Of a DNA stretch of 64,000 nt, positions 33,623 to 43,545 are shown piece after piece. The notes beneath the pieces are model-generated. The model ran no database searches. It saw only the letters and a list, made by a program, of their open reading frames with translations, and was not told the DNA's origin. The position numbers were made by a program, and so were the translations under genes. Every line of letters begins with the position of its first letter. The stretch's first letter is position 1. Source of the DNA: Mycoplasma parvum str. Indiana (GTDB taxonomy: Bacteria; Bacillota_I; Bacilli_A; Mycoplasmatales; Mycoplasmoidaceae); assembly GCF_000477415.1 (NCBI RefSeq), contig NC_022575.1, positions 310,001 to 374,000 on the forward strand, written 5' to 3'.

Positions 33623-34666
33623 ATTAAAGATGGTTGAACCTTACTTGGTTTCCCGGGGGTTATTGTGGGACCTATTTTAGGTATCTCTGGAACTAAAGAA
33701 ACAACTTTAAAAATAGACAATAAAAAGGTAATTGTAAATACTCCAGAAATAACTTTTTCCCCTATCAAACAACATCCATTTGAAGGATTAAATATGAAGA
33801 AATTGAAAAATACAAAGAAAAAAATCAAAATTATAAGTTTGTGCTTGAATGGGGATATGTTGCCTGAATGAATAAAAAATAATAAAAATAAATATACTAG
33901 TCAAAATGGACAAAAACTAGAAAACATCCAAAAAGGAGAACAAATTTTAAAAGAAGTTTTACAGGAATTTTTGAACTTAAATATTGGATGTCAAACGGAA
34001 GGAGAGAAGACGAGGGAAAGTTGATTTGATCGGATTACCGACAAAAAAGATTCGGGGGGGGCAATTTATATTGAATTAAAGAATAAAAAATATTTAAATG
34101 ATCTGAAATCTTTAAATAAAGAACAAATTAACTATCAAAGAGGATGTAGAAATAAAAGTGTTGCAAAAATATTTTGCAAATTAGAAGGCACTTTCAAAGA
34201 TTTATGAAAAACTAATGCACAAAAAATAATTGAAGAAAAAATTTGGAAAGTTCTAAAAGAATTTATGATTGGATGGAATGAATTAGGGAAGGTTACATGA
34301 AATAAAAGAGGAAAAATTGGTATTTTTGAACTAGAAAAACAAGATGGAAAAATTAAAGAAAAAATTCAAATTGAGTATGACGGAGGATATACAGAATTTG
34401 AAATTGGAGAATGATGATTTAAAACTGGATTAAGTAAAAGAGGAAGAAAAGAAATTTTAAAAGAACTCGAAAATAAAAATAAGAATGAATGAACTAATAA
34501 AATAAAGTTCATGATCGGTCGAAATAAAGCTAATATTGAAGATTTTTTCAAAAGTTGATTATGAAATGAGCTTGAAAAAGAATTTTCAGAAGATCTTGAT
34601 TCTTATTGTGGGATTTGAAATAAAGGAATATCTTGCCCTGAAGGAGGACTAATTTATGAAAAATAA
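33623..34666 (+). CDS. Family C surface-type paralogue, copy C2, ATT start, with G8 tract
   Basis: 347 residues. The frame reads TAG AAA ATT AAA GAT GGT, so ATT at 33623 is the only plausible start close to the conserved GFPGVIVGPILGISGTKET. Motifs as C1: LCLNGDMLPEW, NIGC, IGEWWFKTGL, MIGRNKANIEDFF and CGIWNKGISCPEGGLIY. G8 at 34054-34061 reads TCG GGG GGG GCA (DSGGAIY), in frame. Could also be translated as a B3-C2 readthrough protein. Confidence 0.75.
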
Positions 34667-34858
34667 AAATATATAGATAAATACTTTATTTAATTTTCAC
34701 TACCCAAAGAAAAACAAATTTAAAAATTTAGTATAGAGGAGAAATCTTCGATAATATGATTTAGGCTGTTTTTTAAAAACTGAAATTTTTAAATGTTTTT
34801 TCATTAATTTAATTAATTTTTTTGAAAACGACAGAAAAGTAATTTAAGTTTTAAAAAA

Positions 34859-35950
34859 ATCAAGAGCGGTTTATTTTTATTTGCCTTTCCGGGAATTTTT
34901 GCTGGACCTGTTATGGGATTTTTTGGGTCTAAAGAAACGATTTTAAATGTAGGGAAAGAAAAAGTTATTGTCGAATCGTCAGCGATAACTTCTTTTTCAG
35001 ATGAGAAAAATCCTCTCAAAAACTTAGGAAAAAATAAAAAATTTGTTATTGTTGGATTATGTTTAAATGGTGAATTCCGTCCAGAAATTCTACTAAACTG
35101 AGAAAAAATTCAAACAAACAACGGAGGATCATATACGATCAGAAGTAACATAAGAAAAGCTTTACAAGAAATGGATAAGATGTTAAGGCGAAAAATAAAT
35201 AAATGAATAGGGTGTTTAAGTGAAGATTTAGTTGATGAAAATGGAGAAGTTGGCATTGGTTTTCTCGATCAAATATTTACTGTGCAAGGTGGGGGGGGCA
35301 GTGGACAAATTATTTGAGAATTAAAAAATCAAAAAAATAGTACAAAACTTACCGCAAATTATAAAAATGAATGTAAAAATTTAAAGAAAGAAACAATCAT
35401 ATGCAAAATAAAACCTCAATTTGTTAATGAAAATATTAAAGCTGAAGCAAAAAAATTAATTGAGGAAAAATTGGAAAAAGCTATTGAAAATCTTGTTAAT
35501 CGATGACTTAATAAGGGAATTTGAGATGGAAAAAAGTTATGTGTTTATCCAAGTGGTTTTAAATTTAAGGATGATATCTGCTTAAAATCAGGAGAAATTG
35601 GTAATGACATAAAACTTAAAGATGATATTAAAAAATTAGTTAAAAATTTACAAAAAAATGGAAATATAAATGTTGAAATTGGAAATTATTGACTTTCAGG
35701 GCGTTGAAAGAGTAAAGATAAGGAAGTGTGGGGCCAAAAAAAACAAAATTCCAATGAACAAGAAGTTACCTGAAAACTTATTGAATTTGCAGGAAGTATA
35801 GGTCAATTACAAGAAAAACCATTAAATCAAGCCGTTAAAGAGCTTGTTGATGAATTTGAAAATGTGATAAGTGATCGCAAGAAAGAATTTTGCGGAATAT
35901 GAAATAAAGGAATATCTTGCCCCAAAGGAGGATTAATTTATGGACAATAA
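34859..35950 (+). CDS. Family D surface-type paralogue, copy D2, ATC start, with G8 tract
   Basis: 363 residues. ATC at 34859 aligns with the ATT starts of D1 and D3 (ATC AAG AGC GGT); the frame has no canonical start upstream before a TAA. N-terminus LFLFAFPGIFAGPVMGFFG, LCLNGEFRPEI, INKWIGC, VGIGFLDQIF, LIEFAGSIG and the end module CGIWNKGISCPKGGLIY. G8 at 35291-35298 reads GGG GGG GGC (QGGGGSG), in frame. Confidence 0.75.
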
Positions 35951-36171
35951 AATTAAGAAAAAACACCTTAATTAGTATTTTTTCATTAATTTTTTTAGAT
36001 TAAAAAGAGAAATAAATTTAAGGGAAATGGTTTAAAATTTCACTAGAAATTTTAAAAAGAACAGTTTTAGATAATGCCCTTTTTCTAAACCATCTAGAAT
36101 TAGTAAAAAGTGGGGACATTTTTGAAATTTTTTTTAGAAACAACATAAAAAAACGACTTATATTCTAAAAA

Positions 36172-37296
36172 ATTAAAAGCGGTTTATTTTTATTTGCCTT
36201 TCCGGGAATTTTTGCTGGACCCTTTATTGGATTTTTTGGATCTAAAGAAACAACTTTAAATATAGAAGGAAGAAAAGTTGCTGTTGATGAATCCACAATA
36301 ACTTTTTCTCCAGATGAAAAAAATCCCCTTAAAGAAGAATGAAAAGAGGATAAAAAACAAAAAAACAAAAAATTTGTTATTTTGGGATTATGTTTAAATG
36401 GGGAATTTAGGCCAGATATTTTATTGAAATGAAATCAACTTCAAACACAACAAGGATCATATGTAGTAAGAGATTACATAAAGAAAGCTTTAAAAGAAAT
36501 AGATGAATTGTTAAGACAAAAAATAAATAAATGGGTAGGATGCCAATATAAAGATTTAATTGATGAAAATGGAAAAGTTGGTGTTGGCTTTCTTGAACAA
36601 ATGTTTACTCTACAGGAGGGCGGGGGGGGCCGAATTCATTGAAAATGAAAATATCAGAATAAAAATAATATAGAAAAAATAAATCTTGCAGCAAATTATC
36701 ATAATGATTGTCAACGATTAAAAGAAAAAAGAGTAATATGCAAAATAGAACCGCAATTTGTTAATAAAAACATTCAAGATGAAGTAAGAAAGTCGATTGA
36801 GGAGAAGCTCGAAAAAACTATTGAAAATCTTGTTAATCGGTGACTCAACGAAGGAATTTGGACAGGACAAAATTTATGCATTTTTTCAAATAAATTTAAA
36901 CCTGAAAATAATGGATGTTTAAAATCGGGGAAAATAGGTGAAGATAATTCTCTCAAAACAGATATTGAAAAATTAATTGATAAAAATTCAGGAAGACAAG
37001 AAAAGATAAATATTGAAATTGGGGATTGATGATTGTCGGGAAGATGAAAAAATAATAGCCAAAACAATGAATGGGGTAGGAGGGAAGGGAAAAGTGATGG
37101 TAAAGGAGTTACTTGAAAACTTATTGAATTTGCAGGGAGCATAGGGCAACTATCAACGGAAGCTTTAAAACAAGCTGTTAAAGAACTTGCTGAAGAGTTT
37201 GAAAGGATGCTTATCAATCAAAAAGGAGATTTATGCGGTATATGAAATACAGGAATAACTTGTCCTGATGGAGGAGTAATACTTTATAAAAGATAG
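36172..37296 (+). CDS. Family D surface-type paralogue, copy D3, ATT start, with G8 tract
   Basis: 374 residues. Frame reads TAA AAA ATT AAA AGC GGT, so ATT at 36172. N-terminus nearly identical to D2. LCLNGEFRPDI, INKWVGC, VGVGFLEQMF, EIGDWWLSGRW, LIEFAGSIG and the end module CGIWNTGITCPDGGVILY. G8 at 36622-36629 reads GGG GGG GGC after GGC (QEGGGGRI), in frame. Last gene of cassette 2. A 147-codon open frame on the opposite strand is a shadow. Confidence 0.75.
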
Positions 37297-37558
37297 GGAG
37301 ACAAACGGCTTAATTCTCGATGATGAATGTTTTAGATTTTCAAGTTTATTAATCATGAAAAAAATGATTAGGTTAATGAAATTGTCAATAATTATTAAGA
37401 AAATTTATTAAAGGTTAAAGAATTCAAAAATATAACAGCAGCTATCCAAACATATAAGCGACAATAACATTTATCACTTTTAAGAGTTTTTAAACAAAAA
37501 ACAAAAGATTAATGCACTAAAAAGACTACTTCAAGTTTTGATGTTTTTGAAATAAATT

Positions 37559-38782
37559 ATGAAAAAAGGATTAATAGCCAGTATTATTGGATGTCCATAT
37601 GGTCTCTGAGTAGGAGTCAATTTAATTAAGAAACTGGAAGTTGGATTCACATCTTCAGTTAAAAGTGATAGGATCATGGATTGAGAGACTTTTAAATCAA
37701 ATAGCGAGAAAAAAATTAATTTAGGAGGAGAAACGAATATAACCATTCTAAAGCATGGAGGAAACGATCATAAAAAAGAAATTAAAGTTGCAATTCCCTG
37801 TTTAAATGGAGACATGATTGGTTACAACGGGTGAGAACAAACTTCTAAAGTTGGATTGGGATGAACTGACTTTATTAAAAGAATTGAAAATGGATTGAAA
37901 GGTTATTTGAATTTAATGTTTAGTTGCAATTTCAAAAAAGTTGTTGAAGATTTTATTAAAGGCGGATGAGATGGTCAGAGAAGGTTCGGAACAAAAGAAC
38001 AAAATATTGCTGCAATTGTCATTGCAGCTCGAAGTCCAATGAATAAAATGACTGGTTTAAAAAATACTCAACAAGAAGAATTATCACGCGAAAAAAATTC
38101 TCATAAAAATAGAGGATATTTGAAATTATTTGATGGTCGTTATAGTCGAGGAGATGAAAAGACAGAAATCCTGATTAATGGGGTTGTATTAAAAACTTGA
38201 ATTCATAATAGGAATGAATTTCAAGAAACATATCAAAAAGAGGTACAAGCAAATGTTAGACGGGCGTTAGCTGAAACTATAACTGGGATTGTAATTAATG
38301 GAAATTGGTGTACTCAAAAAGACTGATCTCACGGTAATTGCCTGAAATGAGAAAAATATAAAACAAAATTGAATGAATATGGTTTTATTCAAAGCCAAAA
38401 TATAAAAGAAATCAAAGAATTTCAATTAGATGGCAAGACAGGAGTTCAGTGACATACTGGTCAAGAAGGTAAAGGTCGCCCTGTTTGAATTTGACAAGGT
38501 ATGAAAGATTATGAAAAAGGGGGGGATAATTTTTGAAAAAAAGTTATAGAATACTTAGGAAATCTTAGCGATAGTTCGTGATTCAAAAAAATACAAAATG
38601 AAGTTGCAGATGAAATTTCTTATCGAGTTTTTTGTGACTTAATTGGAGGAAATAGAACAAAAGAAATCGAATTGGTTAGACTGGCAATTTCTAATGAAGA
38701 ATTAAGAAAGAAAATGTGTTCTATCGGAAAAAATGGAATAATTTGTCCTAAAGGCGGATTAATTTGAAAAGATAAAAATTAA
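37559..38782 (+). CDS. Family A surface-type paralogue, copy A7, with G7 tract
   Basis: 407 residues, ATG start. N-terminus KKGLIASIIGCPYGLWVGV, IPCLNGDMIGY, a helix ending LNLMFSC, NGNWC and end module CSIGKNGIICPKGGLIW. Its poly-G run (38519-38525) has seven G and lies far downstream (YEKGGDNFW), in frame. Forms a subgroup with A8 and A9. Confidence 0.78.
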
Positions 38783-38933
38783 AACATTTAAAAGTATTTA
38801 TTTTTGATAAAAGTTATCAAATTACTTTAATTCCCTATAAATTAAGGTTTTACAAATAAAATAAAGAAGGAAAAATTAAAAGGATTTAAAGAAAATTCTT
38901 TGTCTTGATTATTAGATTTAGGTTTGTTCTCGA

Positions 38934-39119
38934 TTAACAAAAGAATCAAGTATATTTCTGGATAGTTGTTCTGCAATTTTTTATTATTTCCCATAGAATA
39001 TTGATAACAATATAAAGGAATAAAGTAAAAAGATTTTTTGAATAAGGTCCTTTCGTCGAAGAAAATAAAAAAAGTGAAATAGTTGCTGTAAATAAGAAAA
39101 AAGGAGCAAATTTTAACAA
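38934..39119 (-). CDS. Small hydrophobic peptide F1, divergent from A8
   Basis: 61 residues, TTG start, beginning 31 nt from the A8 start on the opposite strand. The first 36 residues (LKFAPFFLFTATISLFLFSS then KGPYSKN) match F2 at 40615-40821; the rest is unrelated. It may be a decayed copy, or the conserved DNA may be the A8/A9 promoter region and not a gene. Confidence 0.35.
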
Positions 39120-39150
39120 CATTTTGGATTTGGAATTAAAAAATTAGGTT

Positions 39151-40365
39151 ATAAGAAAGGGCTGATTAACTGGGGTAATTGGATGTCCAGTTGGGGCTTG
39201 TGCGGGAATTAATTATGTAGATGGTCTAAGAGTTGGATCTAAGACTCAAGTTGAAAACAACAGAATTGTTAGATATGAAAATACTGTAATTCATGGAGAA
39301 AGAAAAATAAATTTGGGAAAAGAAATGGATGTTGTCATCTCAAGTCGTGACAAAGGAAAATTTAGCAAAAAAGTTAAGGTTGAAGTTCCCTGCTTAGATG
39401 GCGATATGATTGGAAATAGTGATTGAACCAAACTCGGGGGGGGCCAAGGAGATCTAATGAAGATACAAGAGTTTTTTAAAAAAGTAGAAGATGGTTTAAA
39501 AGGTTATTTAAATTTATTGTTTGGCTGTGATATAAATTACGCAATTAGTAAAGCATCTTCAGAAAGATGAGCACGCTGGGATAAGATCGGGATAGAACAT
39601 AGAGAGATAGCTTCAATTGTAGGAACAATTAGAAATAAACCTAAAGGGCTGGCAATGATAAACGGTATAAATTCAAGTGCAGGATCATCAGAAACAAAAA
39701 GCTACTTAAATTTGTTCAATGGAGTGTATGGCCGAAACGCTAATGAAAAAGTTCCAATTGAAAATCTTGCTTTAGAAATGTGAATATATGACCGCAAAGA
39801 ATTTGAAAATTCATATAAAGATATAATACAAACATCCGTTCGAAGGGCTCTAGTGGAGTCAATTATATGAATAATTTTGAATGGAGAATGATGCACACAA
39901 AAAGATTTCAGAAAACAGAAATGTTTAAATTATAAAGAATATAAAGATGAAACTATCAAGGGTTTAGTTAATAAAGATAGAGCAATGAGCCTAGGAAAGA
40001 AATTTCAATTTGATGGATTAATTGGAGTCGAATGACACCCTGGAAATGGAAAAGGAGGAAGACCAAAATGACTTTGAGAAAGCTTTACAAAAATTAAAGG
40101 CGACAAAGATAAAGAATGAGAAAACATTAAAAACCTAATTAAAAAATTAGGGGAAAGTTCTTGACATAAAAAAATTCAAGATGAAGTGGCAAAAGAAATT
40201 GCTTACCAAGTTTTTTGCAATTTAATTGGCTTCGAAAGAAGAATGATTATGGAAGAGATAAGGTCATCTTACTTTGATAAAAAAATAAGAGAAAAAATAT
40301 GTACTTTTGGAAAAAACGGAATAATTTGCCCTAAAGGTGGATTAATTTGAAAAGATAAAAATTAA
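39151..40365 (+). CDS. Family A surface-type paralogue, copy A8, ATA start, with G8 tract
   Basis: 404 residues. The frame reads TAG GTT ATA AGA AAG GGC, so ATA at 39151 is the probable start; the same ATA AGA AAG GGC opens A9. N-terminus LTGVIGCPVGACAGI, VPCLDGDMIGN, LNLLFGC, NGEWC and end module CTFGKNGIICPKGGLIW. G8 at 39436-39443 reads GGG GGG GGC (KLGGGQGD), in frame, in the loop after the CLDGD strand. Confidence 0.75.
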
Positions 40366-40614
40366 AAAAATTTAAAGTATATTTTTGAGTAGTTTTTTTA
40401 TAATTTTCCTTTTATAATCTCTTATGGGAGTATAGCGAGAATATAAAAAGAATATAAAAAAATTAGCATCGGTAATTAAATTTTCTTAATTAAGAAAACA
40501 AATTTAGTTTAATAAATTCTTAATTTAAAAAATGAGGTTAAATAGATAGTAATAAATACTTTTTAAGGAAAAACAGTAAAAAAATTTAATAATTAATAAC
40601 AATTATTAGTAAAT

Positions 40615-40821
40615 TTAATTGGAATTTACAACTCAAGTAGGTAAATGTACAACTGGACCAATTAAACCATTTCCAGCATCACGTGAGTTTGTTGTATAAA
40701 GAATTGTTGTTGGTTTAAGTTCTTTTAAAGAAGTATTTTTTGAATAAGATCCTTTTGCCCAAGAGAGTAAAAGAGGTGAAATTGTCGCTGTAGATAGAAA
40801 AAGAGGAACAAATTTTAACAA
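40615..40821 (-). CDS. Small secreted or anchored peptide F2, divergent from A9
   Basis: 68 residues, TTG start. N-terminus LKFVPLFLSTATISPLLL is signal-like and is followed by a short soluble part ending HLPTWVVNSN. Starts 31 nt from the A9 start on the other strand, exactly as F1 does for A8. The shared region covers about 130 nt. Real peptide gene or conserved regulatory DNA: undecided. Confidence 0.4.
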
Positions 40822-40852
40822 TATATTGATGTTAGAATTACAAAGTTAGATT

Positions 40853-42094
40853 ATAAGAAAGGGCTGGTTAACTGGGGTGATTGGATGCCCAGTTGGGGCT
40901 TGCACAGGAGTCAGTTATGTAGATAGTTTAAAAGTTGGGTCTGAGACTCAGGTTGACAACAACAGAGTTGTTAGATATGAAAATATTGTGATTAATGGAG
41001 AAAGAAAAATTAGTTTAGGAAATGAAATGAAAGTTGCCATTTCAAATCATGATTCAGGAAAATTTGGAAAAAAAGTTAAGGTTGAAGTTCCATGCTTAGA
41101 TGGTGATATGATTGGAAACAATGATTGAACTAGACCTGGAGAGGGGCAAAATGGAGATGTGATGAGAATACAAGAGTTTTTTAGAAAAGTAGAAGATGGT
41201 TTAAAAGGTTATTTAAACTTATTTTTTAGTTGTCACTTAAGAGATGCTATTTATTCAGCTACTTCAAATAAATGATCAAGTTGAGATAAAATTGGCAGAG
41301 AAAACAGAGAGATAGCTGCAGTCATATCTGCAATTCGCGGGAGAAAGGAAGGAATTGGAAAGTGATTGCAAAAGAGAGGGGTTAAAACAAATGAACATAA
41401 CAATTTAGAAATTTCTCATGAAGAGAGAAATTACTTACAACTGTTTAGTGGTAGAACTTACGGGAGATTCGCTAAAGTTAGAGTTCCAGTAGAAAATCTT
41501 GCTTTAGAAGTTTGAGTATATAAACGAAATGAATTTCAAGGCACCTATAAAGATCAAATTCAGAAGCGCGTTCGACAAGCTTTAGCTAAATCAGTTGTCA
41601 CATTAATGCTAAATGGAAAATGATGTGTTCAAAAAGATTCCCATAATAAAGATTGCAAAAAGCAAGAGAAATACAAAAAGGAAAATGTTTTGCCGCTATT
41701 GAAAGGTTGAGCGGGGAAACTTAATGAAAGCGAGGAATTTGAATTGGATGGAAAATTTGGGATTCAATGACACCCTAAAGACGAAGATGGGGGAAAACCA
41801 AGATGAATTTGAGATAAACTACAGGAAAAATTAAAAAATGTAGGGGAATGGTGAAGAGAATTTAAAGTAGTTTTAGAAAATTTAGGGCAAAGTTCTTGAC
41901 ATAAAAATATTCAAGATAAAGTTGCAAGAGCAATTACATATCTGACTTTTTGTGATTTAATTGGGCCAGAACGAAAAATGATTATGGAAACCCTAAGATT
42001 AGCTAAATCAAATCAAACAAAACAAAAAGAAATGTGTTCTGTTGGCATTAATGGATTAATTTGTCCAGAAGGTGGAGCAATTTGAAAAAAATAA
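40853..42094 (+). CDS. Family A surface-type paralogue, copy A9, ATA start
   Basis: 413 residues from ATA at 40853 (TAG ATT ATA AGA AAG GGC). A GTG at 40877 would give a product lacking the conserved RKGWLTG. N-terminus TGVIGCPVGACTGV, VPCLDGDMIGN, LNLFFSC, NGKWC and end module CSVGINGLICPEGGAIW. The loop holding G8 in A8 reads RPGEGQNGD here, without a run. Followed by a terminator. Confidence 0.77.
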
Positions 42095-42199
42095 AAAATT
42101 TAAATGAGTTAGATTTTTAAAAATACTAAATTTATAAGTATTTTTGCTAAAAATGTCCTAATTTCCTTTTTGCATTTAGATTAATTAATTTTCATTGGG

Positions 42200-42230
42200 G
42201 AAGATTAGGGGAAATTTTCCCCTAATCCTT
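42200..42230. terminator. Bidirectional terminator after A9
   Basis: Perfect stem GATTAGGGG / CCCCTAATC around AAATTTT, between A9 (+) and the membrane protein ending at 42314 (-). Confidence 0.75.
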
Positions 42231-42313
42231 TATGAAAAAATCTAAAAGTTGAAAATCATAAATTTCTCTTTTATAGTTTTTTGAATTCAAAACCTTTTGC
42301 AGGTAATAAAAAA

Positions 42314-43105
42314 TTAATACTTATTAAAAATTAATGAATGTAAATTAATAGATTTATTTCATCTTTTAAAAGGATAATCAGAAAGAAGTCAAAATACTAA
42401 AAAAGATAATGCAACAACTGCCCCTACAATAATAAAAGAAAAGAATGATAATTGAAAATTATAGGCCGAAAATTGCACATCCAAATGACTATTATTTTCC
42501 GTTGATTTCAAAACTTCTGTTAATCTGGTTCAATTTCAATTAGTAACAGCTCCATAAGGCAATAATTGTGTCTTATCAAATGAAAAGAAAATATTACTGA
42601 TTATATTTAATAATCAATAAATTCCAAATTTTTTAGATACTTCATATTTATTAACTCTAAGGGAAGAATCTTCTCTTCTAAATCTATAAATTAATAAATT
42701 TATAAAAGCAATAGGAGTTACAGTATGATTTCACAAATTTCAAAAAATATTAACAGATGTAGGTATTTTTACTGAGTAATAATACAATAAATCAGTACTT
42801 AAATAAATTGGTAAAAATAAGAAATAAAAAATAAATCCTGAAGTTACTAATAATGAAGATACAACAATAAAAATTGAATCTGTTTTAAAAATTGATAATT
42901 TTGGTTTTATTATATAAGCTAAAGCTACTCCAAGAGCAAAAAAATTAGATTGTCAAGTTATCTGGCGAATAATAACTAAAAAATGTTTTCAAGAGGGTTC
43001 ATAGTATAAGGAAACTATAGAACCTAATAAAAAAACTATACCAGTAAATAAAACTATTCAGTAGGGATTAACTTTATTGAAAAGGGCCTTAAAGCCCCTT
43101 TTAAT
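42314..43105 (-). CDS. Multi-span integral membrane protein
   Basis: About 263 residues with six or seven hydrophobic spans and many TGA Trp. A conserved-looking stretch NIFWNLWNHTVTPIAFIN recalls the N-x-x-x-H-x-x-x-P pattern of DUF1600/Pr6Pr-type membrane proteins; this is a weak resemblance and no function is claimed. No canonical start is in frame: the frame opens after TAA near 43150, and ATT at 43105 (ATT AAA AGG GGC) is one choice. A hairpin overlaps that point. Confidence 0.65.
43081..43101 (-). terminator. Hairpin overlapping the start of the 42314-43105 gene
   Basis: AAAGGGGCTTTAAGGCCCTTT on the minus strand folds into a stem of about nine pairs. It lies 80 nt after the 43181-43348 gene and at the start of the next one. 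It could be that gene's terminator or an attenuator. Confidence 0.4.
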
Positions 43106-43180
43106 CCCTATCTGCTGATAAAGGATGATTTTAGAATTTCAAAAGTATTGTTAAAAAGGTTTTTCATGTTTTTAATAAAT

Positions 43181-43348
43181 TTAAGCAAAAAAAGCTAGTA
43201 TAACAAAAACGGATAAAACTAATGAAAAAAGAACAGCAATTCATACTAATCTAAGATTCTTTAATCCTTGCTTATCAACAATAACTCTGTTTGAAAAAGC
43301 ATTTAAATTATGATTGGAAAAAAGAGTAAAAACTTTTTCTAAATTCAA
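43181..43348 (-). CDS. Small tail-anchored membrane protein
   Basis: 55 residues, TTG start, 17 nt after rpmF. Soluble N-terminal half and one C-terminal hydrophobic helix (LVWIAVLFSLVLSVFVILAFF). The topology would suit SecE or a similar small translocase or anchor protein, but no signature is visible. Confidence 0.55.
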
Positions 43349-43365
43349 TTAATTTTTATTATCTA

Positions 43366-43533
43366 CTAGAAAATTTTTTTATTTCTATAGTATCCGCATT
43401 CACAAACTCTATGAAATTTTACATATTTTGCACATTTAGAACACTGTAATAAAGGAAGAAAATCTTTAATACCAGAATGAGAATTTCTCATTCTTTTTTT
43501 AGTTTTAGAAACTCTTCTCGGAGAGACAGCCAT
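43366..43533 (-). CDS. rpmF: 50S ribosomal protein L32
   Basis: 55 residues. N-terminus AVSPRRVSKTKKRMRNSH matches L32, followed by the zinc-ribbon cysteines CSKC and CEC with GYYRNKK. ATG at 43533 lies 12 nt after the stop of the large gene upstream, so they may be co-transcribed. Confidence 0.95.
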   Translation of the reverse strand: MAVSPRRVSKTKKRMRNSHSGIKDFLPLLQCSKCAKYVKFHRVCECGYYRNKKIF

Positions 43534-43545
43534 AAAAAACCTAAA

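Noticed and set aside
36774-37217. 147-codon open frame on the minus strand
   Set aside because: Lies antisense to D3, whose frame has all family motifs. Long antisense open frames are expected because TGA-rich genes have few TTA/CTA codons on the complement.
19172-42094. CRISPR-like spacing of repeats in the paralogue region
   Set aside because: Repeated units are whole genes of about 1.1-1.2 kb, not short repeats with uniform spacers.
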